NCBI GenBank assembly: GCA_900551455.1
Contig: URVV01000003.1
Span: 23,561 to 87,560 of the forward strand
Reading direction: 5' to 3'
From: an uncultured Mycoplasmatota bacterium
Lineage (GTDB): Bacteria > Bacillota_I > Bacilli_A > RF39 > UBA660
DNA: 64,000 nucleotides
In this document: positions 41,998 to 49,881 of the stretch, piece after piece
How the letters are laid out: the number at the start of each line of letters is the position of its first letter
Position numbering within the stretch: position 1 is the stretch's first letter
Program-made: the position numbers and the translations under genes
Notes under the pieces: generated by a model
Seen by the model: the letters and a program-made list of their open reading frames with translations, nothing else
The model's database searches: none
Told to the model about the DNA's origin: nothing

Positions 41998-42145
41998 AGC
42001 ACCACCACTCTTCAAACAATGCTTAATTACAAATTCCATAAGCAATTAGAGGTGGTACTTCCTACATTTCTGTATAATTTTCCTACTTATAACATAATTA
42101 AGATTGTACTTATTTTTCTACATATTTTTCACACTTCCTAAAAAA

Positions 42146-42179
42146 ATAAGCAGTAATAACTTTTGTCATTACTGCTTAT
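42146..42179 (-). terminator. Terminator of the HU gene
   Basis: ATAAGCAGTAAT (42146-42157) pairs with ATTACTGCTTAT (42168-42179), followed on the minus strand by a T run. Confidence 0.8.
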
Positions 42180-42210
42180 AGATTTTCATTTAATTTAACT
42201 TATTATTTAA

Positions 42211-42483
42211 TTAGTTAATTTTAGTTTTTAATTCAGTTCCTGCTTTAAAACTAACTGACTTACTAGCTGCAATTTTAATTTTTTCCCCTGTTTGAGGATT
42301 TCTTCCTTCTCTTGCTGATCTTTCAGAAATCTTAAATACACCAAATCCTGAAACTGAAACTTTTTCACCTTTTGCTAATTCATCTTTAAATAAATCAAAA
42401 GTTGCATTAAAAACTTTTTCACAATCTGCTTTTGTTAATCCTGTTTTATTTGCTAAAACTTCTATCATTTCTGATTTTTTCAT
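42211..42483 (-). CDS. HU-family DNA-binding protein
   Basis: A 90-residue histone-like protein: MKKSEMIEVLANKTGLTKAD, VSVSGFGVFKISERSAREGR and NPQTGEKIKIAASKSVSFKA, the full family signature with the DNA-intercalating arm. It binds and bends DNA as a dimer. On a mobile element it probably assists recombination or replication. A chromosomal HU gene is expected elsewhere. Confidence 0.95.
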   Translation of the reverse strand: MKKSEMIEVLANKTGLTKADCEKVFNATFDLFKDELAKGEKVSVSGFGVFKISERSAREGRNPQTGEKIKIAASKSVSFKAGTELKTKIN

Positions 42484-42645
42484 TCTATCTTACCTCCTAA
42501 CCTACAATTTAATTATATCACAATAATTTAGTTTTCCTATTATTTTATAACAAGATTCATAAAAAAAGTATTAAAACAAATGAAATACTGTAATTTTGGT
42601 GTTATAATGGAATTGGCACATAAAAAAAGAATACTATTAGCATTC

Positions 42646-42918
42646 TTATCGTCTAGGTATTCGGTGATTAGTTACGGTTGGTCTTTCTATAAATAAATCT
42701 TCAATAGAAACGCCAAGAGTATCAGCAATATGACCTATATAATCAATCCTCGTATTTCTTTTAGCATTTTCTAAACCAGAAACATAAGTAGGAGTTGTCC
42801 CAAGTTCATCGGCAAAATCTTCTTGTGACCAATTCTTCTTAATTCTAAAATAGACAATATTATTTGCTAGAATCTTACGAGCATGATTTTCATAATAATT
42901 TTTGCTCTTAATAATCAT
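42646..42918 (-). CDS. XRE-family transcriptional regulator
   Basis: A 90-residue regulator whose helix-turn-helix reads KNWSQEDFADELGTTPTYVS, followed by GLENAKRNTRIDYIGHIADT. The start at 42918 lies four bases after AAGGA. It diverges from the gene at 43087 across a region with matching inverted repeats, so it probably regulates itself and that gene. Confidence 0.85.
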   Translation of the reverse strand: MIIKSKNYYENHARKILANNIVYFRIKKNWSQEDFADELGTTPTYVSGLENAKRNTRIDYIGHIADTLGVSIEDLFIERPTVTNHRIPRR

Positions 42919-42932
42919 CACTTCCTTACTCT

Positions 42933-42994
42933 TAACTTACTACTATTGTAATAAGTTATGTAATATTTAACCATACTAACTATGTAGTAAGTTA
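42933..42994. promoter_or_regulatory. Operator repeats between XRE regulator and 43087 gene
   Basis: TAACTTACTAC (42933-42943) and GTAATAAGTTA (42948-42958) form an inverted repeat with one mismatch. A third half site, GTAGTAAGTTA, lies at 42984-42994. Likely binding sites of the neighbouring XRE protein. Confidence 0.6.
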
Positions 42995-43086
42995 TGGCTA
43001 ATATATTATATTACAAGGAAAAAAATTGACGAAATATGTGTGTGTAAGAAAGTAGGTAGATTAGAAAAAAGGAGCTAATAATTAAT

Positions 43087-43611
43087 ATGAAAACAAAAAC
43101 TAATAATGAAGCAGTAAACGAAACAATCACTTTTTTTGATAAAAAAATAAATAATGTAATAGATGTATTATACAATTATAGTCTATTAAATAATCTTCCA
43201 GAGTGCATAAAACTTGATAAGAATACACAAAAACAGATTATTGAAGATACAATTAACTATTATCTAACTAAAATTGAATCTTTGAATATGGACGATATAG
43301 AGAAGAAATATTATGATATTCAAGAGGTAACAGATTATTTTAGTTATTCATTTAACAAAAAACTAAAAGAAAAAGATAAACATATATTTAATGAAATTGA
43401 AGATAATGGAGAATGTATTGCTGATGATTTAATAAAAAAATTATTTATGAAAGATGATAGAAATATCAAAGCACCTGTCAAATATGATACATTAAAGCGA
43501 TATTGTATATCAAATCTATTAAAAGACGAAGATGTTGATAAAGCATTTTTATGGATTATTTTAAAATTATCAGTTACATACAATTTTATGACAAATAAAT
43601 TAACTGATTAA
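43087..43611 (+). CDS. Hypothetical protein, divergent from the XRE regulator
   Basis: A 174-residue protein, helical and charged, with no signal or membrane segment and no motif that I recognise (MKTKTNNEAVNETITFFDKK at the start). AAAAGGAG lies 14 bases upstream. It is the only plus-strand gene that I annotate in element 3 and is probably under control of the neighbouring operators. Confidence 0.7.
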   Translation: MKTKTNNEAVNETITFFDKKINNVIDVLYNYSLLNNLPECIKLDKNTQKQIIEDTINYYLTKIESLNMDDIEKKYYDIQEVTDYFSYSFNKKLKEKDKHIFNEIEDNGECIADDLIKKLFMKDDRNIKAPVKYDTLKRYCISNLLKDEDVDKAFLWIILKLSVTYNFMTNKLTD

Positions 43612-43676
43612 ATTATGTAGTAGTATGCAGTAAATTAGCAGTAAAAAAATCCTACTTTCTAAACAAAAAAATTAAA

Positions 43677-43697
43677 GAGAGCAACAAAGCTCTCCCT
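43677..43697. terminator. Hairpin between 43087 gene and duplicated CHAP 3' end
   Basis: GAGAGC (43677-43682) pairs with GCTCTC (43689-43694) followed by TTTT. It is the diverged copy of the hairpin at 48323-48342. Confidence 0.65.
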
Positions 43698-43699
43698 TT

Positions 43700-43737
43700 T
43701 AGTATGCAGGTTTCCAATAACCGAATATTACTTTCCT
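43700..43737 (-). pseudogene. Remnant of the 3' end of a CHAP-hydrolase gene
   Basis: The minus strand reads KVIFGYWKPAY-stop, nearly the same as the end KVIFGYGTPAY-stop of the intact gene at 48345. The following hairpin and flanks (43665-43745) also align with 48303-48390. So the 3' end of that gene was duplicated, and the 43.7-48.3 kb module lies between the two copies. Confidence 0.7.
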
Positions 43738-43745
43738 ATTTATAT

Positions 43746-44210
43746 TTAATTTCTATTGATAATAAACTCAACGGCTACATTAAAAGATTTGTATTTTCCC
43801 TCTTCGTATTCATAATTAATTCCTTTTATGATTCTATAAGTACCTTTTGAAAGTTTACCATATTCATTTTCCCAATTAAGTTCAATTTCTTTGCTTTCTT
43901 TTGGCAATAGGTGAAATGCGGGTAAAGTAAAATTCAATTCCACATTTATTTTATGCCATTCTCCATCTTTTTTAATTTCTATTTCATACGGATTTCCATA
44001 TTGAAAATTTTTATCACTATTATTAGTTAAAATTAAAGTTGCACTTTTATTTGTTAATGTTCCTTCTTTAATAGTCATTATAACATCATTTTGTGAAATC
44101 TTAATATCAGACTTATTTCCAATATCAAATTCTTTTTTTGACTTTCCGCAACCAGTCATTCCTAAAACCACACCTATACACACCAAAGCAATCAATATAA
44201 TGTGTTTCAT
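43746..44210 (-). CDS. Ig-like domain lipoprotein (paralogue of 63533)
   Basis: A lipoprotein of 154 residues. The signal MKHIILIALVCIGVVLGMTGC ends in lipobox GMTGC. The mature protein is an all-beta immunoglobulin-like domain (SDIKISQNDVIMTIKEGTLT, YEIEIKKDGEWHKINVELNF, GTYRIIKGINYEYEEGKY) as in bacterial Ig-like domains found beside bla/mec-type sensors. ATG 44210 is chosen because GGAGG precedes it. Very close in sequence to 63533-63988. Surface-anchored; the role on the element is unknown. Confidence 0.85.
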   Translation of the reverse strand: MKHIILIALVCIGVVLGMTGCGKSKKEFDIGNKSDIKISQNDVIMTIKEGTLTNKSATLILTNNSDKNFQYGNPYEIEIKKDGEWHKINVELNFTLPAFHLLPKESKEIELNWENEYGKLSKGTYRIIKGINYEYEEGKYKSFNVAVEFIINRN

Positions 44211-44286
44211 AATCTTTTTCCTCCATTTCACTTATTTTCAATACATAATGTATTATATTATTTTACTATAATTTTTACAGTTGAAT

Positions 44287-44312
44287 AGAGATTCACTTAA
44301 TTGTGAATCTCT
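44287..44312 (-). terminator. Terminator after protease remnant
   Basis: AGAGATTCAC (44287-44296) pairs perfectly with GTGAATCTCT (44303-44312). Confidence 0.75.
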
Positions 44313-44318
44313 GATATA

Positions 44319-44498
44319 TTAATATCTATTTTGTAATCCAGGCAATACATTTAGATCAGAAAAATACATAAGATTGCCATTATCTATTCCACCGCTTAAA
44401 ATACCAAGACCAATAGTTCTACCATTAGAATCTGTTCTAGAGATCATTACAACTCCTCCACTATCGCCTTTTCCTTGGTAAACATTAGACTTTATCAT
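44319..44498 (-). pseudogene. C-terminal remnant of a second trypsin-like protease
   Basis: A 59-codon frame contains the catalytic-serine block GKGDSGGVVMISRTDSNG and LGILSGGIDNGNLMYFSDLN, ending QNRY. It aligns with the last ~60 residues of the intact protease at 44800 (DEGDSGAPVFVPRTDSEG, LGVLSGG ... MYFTSIND, SGRY). No His/Asp half is found upstream (44499-44557), so it is a decayed paralogue. Confidence 0.8.
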
Positions 44499-44557
44499 TT
44501 TTTATGAATTGTAGCCTTTACAGTAATCATATATTCAAAATGCACTGAACATTGATT

Positions 44558-44791
44558 TTAGTATGTTGTATTTTCCCATAAAAATATTGTTCTACTACTT
44601 CCATCTATGTATTTGTAATAGCCAACTAAAATACCTTTGTCTATATAATCCACTTCTCCTTTACCTTTATAGTACTTTCTAACATGAATTATAGGACTAC
44701 TATTAAATATCTTAGCTTGTATAGAGTCTATTAATATTAAAGAAAACAAAATCACAATAATTATTACAATATATTTAATTGTTTTTCTCAT
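44558..44791 (-). CDS. Small membrane protein
   Basis: A 77-residue protein with one N-terminal membrane helix (YIVIIIVILFSLILIDSIQA) and a ~50-residue outer part with KIFNSSPIIHVRKYYKGKGE and YKYIDGSSRTIFLW. Small proteins with the DSIQAKIF...SPI pattern are widespread in Bacillota with unknown function. It follows the protease gene by eight bases and is likely co-transcribed. Confidence 0.7.
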   Translation of the reverse strand: MRKTIKYIVIIIVILFSLILIDSIQAKIFNSSPIIHVRKYYKGKGEVDYIDKGILVGYYKYIDGSSRTIFLWENTTY

Positions 44792-44799
44792 TTTTATAT

Positions 44800-46035
44800 T
44801 TAATACCTTCCAGATTGAATTTCTGCTTTCATATCATTTATACTTGTAAAGTACATTGTTCTTCCTATTCCTAATACCCCTTTATTTCCACCGCTTAATA
44901 CGCCTAACGGAATAGAACCTCCTTCAGAATCTGTTCTAGGAACAAACACAGGAGCACCGCTATCTCCTTCGTCAGATTTAACATTAGTTTTCACTAATCC
45001 TTTTATAACTATATTTCCAGAATTTTCTTTATATGTAACAGTTTGGTTTATTCCTGTTACCTTACCAGAAGTATATTTTGTTTTTATTCCAGATTTTGCG
45101 ACAGCCATATTTGAAACAATTGTAGGACAATAGTTAACAACTGCTAATGTTTTAATATTTCCACTAGGAAATTCCAATTTATTTGAAGTTGTATATTGAC
45201 TATTTGTTGCAACAAAGCCATAATCATAATATCCATTATTCGTAAAATTTGAATATAAAACAGTACCTGACTGAACGGAAGAAGCGTTTCTAAGACAATG
45301 ACCAGCCGTTACATATCCATATTGATTATTATACTTTGTTCTAAACCCCATAGAACATACTGCGACATGTGTAGAATCAATTTGTCTACCATATATTTCC
45401 CCACCAGAATTTATTATTTTAGCATAAGATTTTGGTTGTTCAGCTTCAACATATTCAATAGCCGACATATTCATTTTTTTTCTAGAAATAGATAGTTTAC
45501 TTTTAAAATTTTCTTGTTTTTTAATGCTAGCATCTTTCATTTCTACAACAACTTTATTGTTCATTATGTCAACATAACCACCAATTATGTTATCATGAAT
45601 TTTATCAGTTGTTATATATTCAGAAACTGAATTGTTAATTTCATTTAATTCATTAAAAGAATTATTAACATATTCAATTTTAATTGCATTATCCATACTT
45701 ATAATTTTATTATAAGTATCAAATTCTTCAGAATCAACTGATGGAATATTTTTTTCTACAATTTGAATTATTAATTTTGAAGCATCATCACTTATGTACA
45801 TACCACCAAAGTAAGTTGGATATGTATCATTATATACATCTTTTATATTGTAGTAATCATTTATTGTTGTTTGAACTTCAGTAGCTAATGCTACTCTAGC
45901 CCAATTTCTCTCTAGATAATCTTCATTATTAAGAGATGAATCACTTGGTGTCAAACCTAATGCATTAACTGGTACAATAAAACCAGATAAAACAATAGCG
46001 ACTAAACCCAAAAATATTAATATTTTATTTTTCAT
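44800..46035 (-). CDS. Secreted trypsin-like (S1) serine protease
   Basis: About 411 residues. A signal peptide (MKNKILIFLGLVAIVLSGFI ... VNALG) is followed by a ~170-residue pro-region and a chymotrypsin-fold domain with the full triad: His in YVTAGHCLR, Asp in YDYGFVA and Ser in DEGDSGAPVFV. The arrangement recalls alpha-lytic/streptogrisin-type proteases, which fold with the help of their pro-region. AAAGGA sets the start at 46035. Exported; possible targets are host proteins, competitor proteins or the cell envelope. Confidence 0.9.
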   Translation of the reverse strand: MKNKILIFLGLVAIVLSGFIVPVNALGLTPSDSSLNNEDYLERNWARVALATEVQTTINDYYNIKDVYNDTYPTYFGGMYISDDASKLIIQIVEKNIPSVDSEEFDTYNKIISMDNAIKIEYVNNSFNELNEINNSVSEYITTDKIHDNIIGGYVDIMNNKVVVEMKDASIKKQENFKSKLSISRKKMNMSAIEYVEAEQPKSYAKIINSGGEIYGRQIDSTHVAVCSMGFRTKYNNQYGYVTAGHCLRNASSVQSGTVLYSNFTNNGYYDYGFVATNSQYTTSNKLEFPSGNIKTLAVVNYCPTIVSNMAVAKSGIKTKYTSGKVTGINQTVTYKENSGNIVIKGLVKTNVKSDEGDSGAPVFVPRTDSEGGSIPLGVLSGGNKGVLGIGRTMYFTSINDMKAEIQSGRY

Positions 46036-46195
46036 ATTTTTTCCTTTCATATATATTTTTATATTTTTTACAACATACTACTATATTTTAATTTTTATGT
46101 ATCATTTCTCCTCTCTTTTTATGTTTTAAACTACCATGGATTGTTAAAACATTAATTCTATATAAAATTTATATAAAATTTTAAATTTTATATAA

Positions 46196-46924
46196 TTAGA
46201 AACTTATATCAACACCAGGCATAGCATCATATTTCTTTTTTACATTATCATTAAACTTAATGACTTTACCATATCCTAAATGTGAAATTGTATATTTTTT
46301 ACTTTCTTCCAATGTAGCTGTCGTACTTGCATGTTGATAACTTCCATAAATTTTACCACTTCCACTTACCATAAAAGTTAATGAAAGTTCTAAACTACTA
46401 CCATTTTTAACTTTAAAAGAACTACCAAATCCATTAGAAAAACTTTGTTTATAACTATCATAAGAAGCAGTCAATTTACCATTTGATACATACATCTGCT
46501 TAAATGTAAATTCCCCATTTAAAGAAACATTATCTAATCTTATAGCTATTACATCGTAACTTTTTATATTCGGTACATTTTTCCATGCTGCCATCAATGT
46601 AATATAATTACCATTTTTAACTATTCTAATAGTTTTAGCATTTGATGAAAAGTAAGAACCTCTTGTTATTGTCCCAGGATCGTAATATTCATTAATTTTA
46701 ACTTCGTCTAAATCACTAGAAGTAATTATTTCGTATTCTTTTTGGCTAATTGTTTCAATATAATTTTCAGAATATATTTCACATAGTTTTTTATAAATGC
46801 TATTTTCTATAAATATACCACTTTGTGTTTTATGTAAAGCTGAATTCTCCTGTGCATACACAAATGTCGTTGAAATAGCATTGATTAATAAAATTGCAAA
46901 TAGTATAATTAATTTCTTTTTCAA
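46196..46924 (-). CDS. Secreted hypothetical protein
   Basis: A 242-residue protein with signal peptide KKKLIILFAILLINAISTTF ... VYA and a beta-rich mature part (SFKVKNGSSLELSLTFMVSG). No family recognised. It begins with TTG after AAAGGTGA. It lies between the membrane-tethered regulator and the protease on the same strand and may be a substrate, inhibitor or partner of the protease. Confidence 0.72.
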   Translation of the reverse strand: MKKKLIILFAILLINAISTTFVYAQENSALHKTQSGIFIENSIYKKLCEIYSENYIETISQKEYEIITSSDLDEVKINEYYDPGTITRGSYFSSNAKTIRIVKNGNYITLMAAWKNVPNIKSYDVIAIRLDNVSLNGEFTFKQMYVSNGKLTASYDSYKQSFSNGFGSSFKVKNGSSLELSLTFMVSGSGKIYGSYQHASTTATLEESKKYTISHLGYGKVIKFNDNVKKKYDAMPGVDISF

Positions 46925-46993
46925 AATCTCACCTTTCCCTAAGTCGATTATAACATAGAATTTAAAAAAAGCACTCTACAAGTAGTAGAATGC

Positions 46994-48085
46994 TCATTTT
47001 AACCTATTTTTTATATAATTTATATACATTGCATAATCTTCGATAGAACTACATTTTTTTGTTTCACAATCTTTTTCTTTCAATATATTTAATTCTTTAG
47101 TTTCAATCATACCATCTTTGTTAATTTTTTCACATAATATTGAATCAGTAAAATAGTTATTATTTATCTTTACAAAATCATTAGCAATATTTACTTCTAT
47201 AATTAAATTCATTGTATCAATATTAAATCTCATAATGGCAGAACTATTTATCTTTTTTTCATAATATCCATCTATATTTTCAAATCCTAATAAAGATATT
47301 TTTTCATTTAAATCTATATTAGGTAATTCATTTTTAGGATCAACAGCATAATTAATTTTTCTTGGAAAAATGTTATCGTTTATATATTTTCTCTCAACAC
47401 TTATTGGTATAACATCTATTCTATCAGTGTTCTCATAACTTACTTCAAGATAAACTTTATTATTGATTAATTTATCTAAAAAATACTCGTCATAACTTCT
47501 ACTTTCTTCAATATAATAATTTTCGTTTTTCCCACTAAAAACTTCATTTTTTTTGCCACTTTTATCTTCATAATATAAACTTAATAACTTAATATTATCG
47601 TTATTAACTATTTTATTAAAATTTAGTATATTTATTTTATTAGTTATAACTATAGTTGAATTTAATTCATCAAAATTATTATCTTCTATAATTAGAGAAT
47701 AAACAGATATAGAATTTTTAATATAAATGAAATATATTAATATTAGGCTAATAATTACAAATAACAAGAACGAGATTATAATAATTAAAATATTTTTTTT
47801 ATATTTATTGTAATTATTTTTATATTGGTTAGCAAAATTTTCTCGAATTTCTGTTTCATTTGCTTTACCTCTTAATTCTCCATACATTAATTCTTCTACA
47901 CTAATTTCAAATATTTCTGCTAATTTATTTATAATATTAGGATTATTTGGAAAAGAGATACCTCGTTCCCATTTTGAAATATTTTTATCAGTATATCCTA
48001 TTAAATCTCCTAAATCTCTTTGAGTTAAATTTTTCCCTTTACGAAGTTCAGATAATAATTTTCCTCTTTTATCATCATTACTCAT
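46994..48085 (-). CDS. Membrane-tethered XRE regulator with extracellular domain
   Basis: A 363-residue one-component sensor candidate. Residues ~8-65 are an XRE helix-turn-helix (LTQRDLGDLIGYTDKNISKW), then a short linker, one membrane helix (~97-121) and a ~240-residue extracellular part with four cysteines near the end (CEKINK, DCETKKCSS). AGGAGG precedes the start. It heads the secreted-protease module, so it may sense an outside signal or a cleavage event and control these genes. Confidence 0.8.
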   Translation of the reverse strand: MSNDDKRGKLLSELRKGKNLTQRDLGDLIGYTDKNISKWERGISFPNNPNIINKLAEIFEISVEELMYGELRGKANETEIRENFANQYKNNYNKYKKNILIIIISFLLFVIISLILIYFIYIKNSISVYSLIIEDNNFDELNSTIVITNKINILNFNKIVNNDNIKLLSLYYEDKSGKKNEVFSGKNENYYIEESRSYDEYFLDKLINNKVYLEVSYENTDRIDVIPISVERKYINDNIFPRKINYAVDPKNELPNIDLNEKISLLGFENIDGYYEKKINSSAIMRFNIDTMNLIIEVNIANDFVKINNNYFTDSILCEKINKDGMIETKELNILKEKDCETKKCSSIEDYAMYINYIKNRLK

Positions 48086-48322
48086 TTTATAACCTCCTAT
48101 AATCCATTAGAATATATTTATTGTCAAATAATATTTTGCCTGTTTTTTTATATCTTCAAATTTATATCATCAAAAATACTTAATTCATATTATGTATAAT
48201 GTACTAATATTAATTTTTCCAAGCAAATTTTACTAAAAAATAAAATTTACTACTATACATCTATTATATCATACGAGCAATCTGAAATTATAAAATTTCG
48301 TATTGAAAATAAAAAAAATTAA

Positions 48323-48342
48323 GGAGAGCAAACAAACTCTCC
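48323..48342 (-). terminator. Terminator of the conjugation operon after the CHAP gene
   Basis: GGAGAG (48323-48328) pairs with CTCTCC (48337-48342), next to the stop of the CHAP gene. Its diverged copy is at 43677. Confidence 0.65.
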
Positions 48343-48344
48343 TT

Positions 48345-49880
48345 TTAGTATGCCGGTGTTCCATAACCAAATATAACTTTACTATTTAATGAGTACACTT
48401 TTTGTCTACAAGTATCATCAGTAGAATTACCTTCTATTGTATAAACTTTACCATTTTCTACTTTTTCAACTATTCCCACATGATTTACTTTTCCATCTAC
48501 TTCCCAATCAAAAAATATTATATCCCCTTCTTTAGGGGTATATCCTTTTTCTTGCCATTCTCCCATCGCTTTAAACCAGTCAATTCCTGTTTGACAACCA
48601 GAAAATTTTGGAATAACACCTGCTTGTAGATATCCACTTTGATTTGCAACCCAACTAACAAAAACAGCACACCATTCTACTCTTTCTTTAAAACCATACC
48701 ATCTCCAATATGGTTCTCCTCCAACATTACCTACTTGTGATAATGCTATTTGTACCATATCAGGACTACCAACTGGTGTCCCATATATTACAGATGACCA
48801 CATAATTGCATATTCATCACTTAAAGCATTTTTAATTTGTTCTTTTTGCATAGGATTAAAAAAATACATATTCATCATTTCATCTACTGTCTTATGAGTT
48901 ATTTTAATATATAATACTTTTTTAGTTATTTTATCTTGTGGATTATCAAAACTTATTTCATAACTCGTATTATTGTTTTCATCTTTAACTTCATAACTAA
49001 TAGTATTCATATCCCAAAAAATTTTTTTTAATTCTTGCTTTTTCTTATCATCCATAGTAATAACATCTGCTGAATTATTACCTTTTGTTACTTTAGCAGT
49101 ATAAATAGCAAGAACATCTTTCCATTCTGCACGATCTGATTCTATTTTATAATCATCGTGAGGATTATTATTTTGTATCTCAACTATCCTATCAGCCATT
49201 TCTTTATTTATTTCTTTTACTACACTACTCATAGGAACTGTTCCTGTGCTTTCACTAGAAAAAAATATTCCTAACCAAGAAGTACAAATAAGACCAATTA
49301 AACAAATAATAACAACTATAATTATTGCAACCCAACCACCAGCAAGTAGTAAAGAGATTAGTGCTTTTGTTCCAGCAATAATTCCTTTTACCATTGATAC
49401 AGTTGCTTTAAATGCTGTTTTTATTCCTTTATAAGTTGTTTTTGCAGTTTTAACAGCTAACATTTTTGCTCTTTCAGTTGTTTTAACAGTTTGTTTAACA
49501 ACTTTTGGAGTATCTTTAACAATCTTTTTACTTGTTTTAATCTTCTTCTTAACTTCTTTAATATTCTTTTTTTCAGTTAGTTTAGATTTTATGGTTTTAA
49601 TCTTATTTTTTGTCTTAATAAAATTATCTTTTGTATCTCTTACTGCCACATTACCTCTTGTTTTAATTTTACTAGAATTATATACTGCAAATTTTCCACC
49701 AGCACTTAATCTATTTACTGCATACTCATTTGCATTATTTTCATTAGTATTACCATAGCTATTCTCTCCTCGTTCTTTAATACTAACTATGTTAGACTTT
49801 GCTTTATCTGTTGCTATTTTACCTTTATCAAGAGTTTTTATTGTTCCTTTTATTTTTTCTTTCTTTTTAATTTCTTTCAT
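48345..49880 (-). CDS. CHAP-domain peptidoglycan hydrolase of the conjugation system (CD1108-like)
   Basis: A 511-residue protein. A Lys-rich cytoplasmic region (~1-175) precedes one membrane helix (~180-210, GWVAIIIVVIICLIGLICTS). An extracellular part follows and ends in a CHAP/NlpC-type amidase: EWCAVFVSWVANQSGYL (Cys), GDIIFFDWEVDGKVNHVGIV (His) and VYTIEGNSTD. It should open the cell wall for the transfer channel, the role of VirB1 in type IV systems. It starts right after virB4. Typical for Tn1549/CTn elements. Confidence 0.9.
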   Translation of the reverse strand: MKEIKKKEKIKGTIKTLDKGKIATDKAKSNIVSIKERGENSYGNTNENNANEYAVNRLSAGGKFAVYNSSKIKTRGNVAVRDTKDNFIKTKNKIKTIKSKLTEKKNIKEVKKKIKTSKKIVKDTPKVVKQTVKTTERAKMLAVKTAKTTYKGIKTAFKATVSMVKGIIAGTKALISLLLAGGWVAIIIVVIICLIGLICTSWLGIFFSSESTGTVPMSSVVKEINKEMADRIVEIQNNNPHDDYKIESDRAEWKDVLAIYTAKVTKGNNSADVITMDDKKKQELKKIFWDMNTISYEVKDENNNTSYEISFDNPQDKITKKVLYIKITHKTVDEMMNMYFFNPMQKEQIKNALSDEYAIMWSSVIYGTPVGSPDMVQIALSQVGNVGGEPYWRWYGFKERVEWCAVFVSWVANQSGYLQAGVIPKFSGCQTGIDWFKAMGEWQEKGYTPKEGDIIFFDWEVDGKVNHVGIVEKVENGKVYTIEGNSTDDTCRQKVYSLNSKVIFGYGTPAY

Positions 49881-49881
49881 A

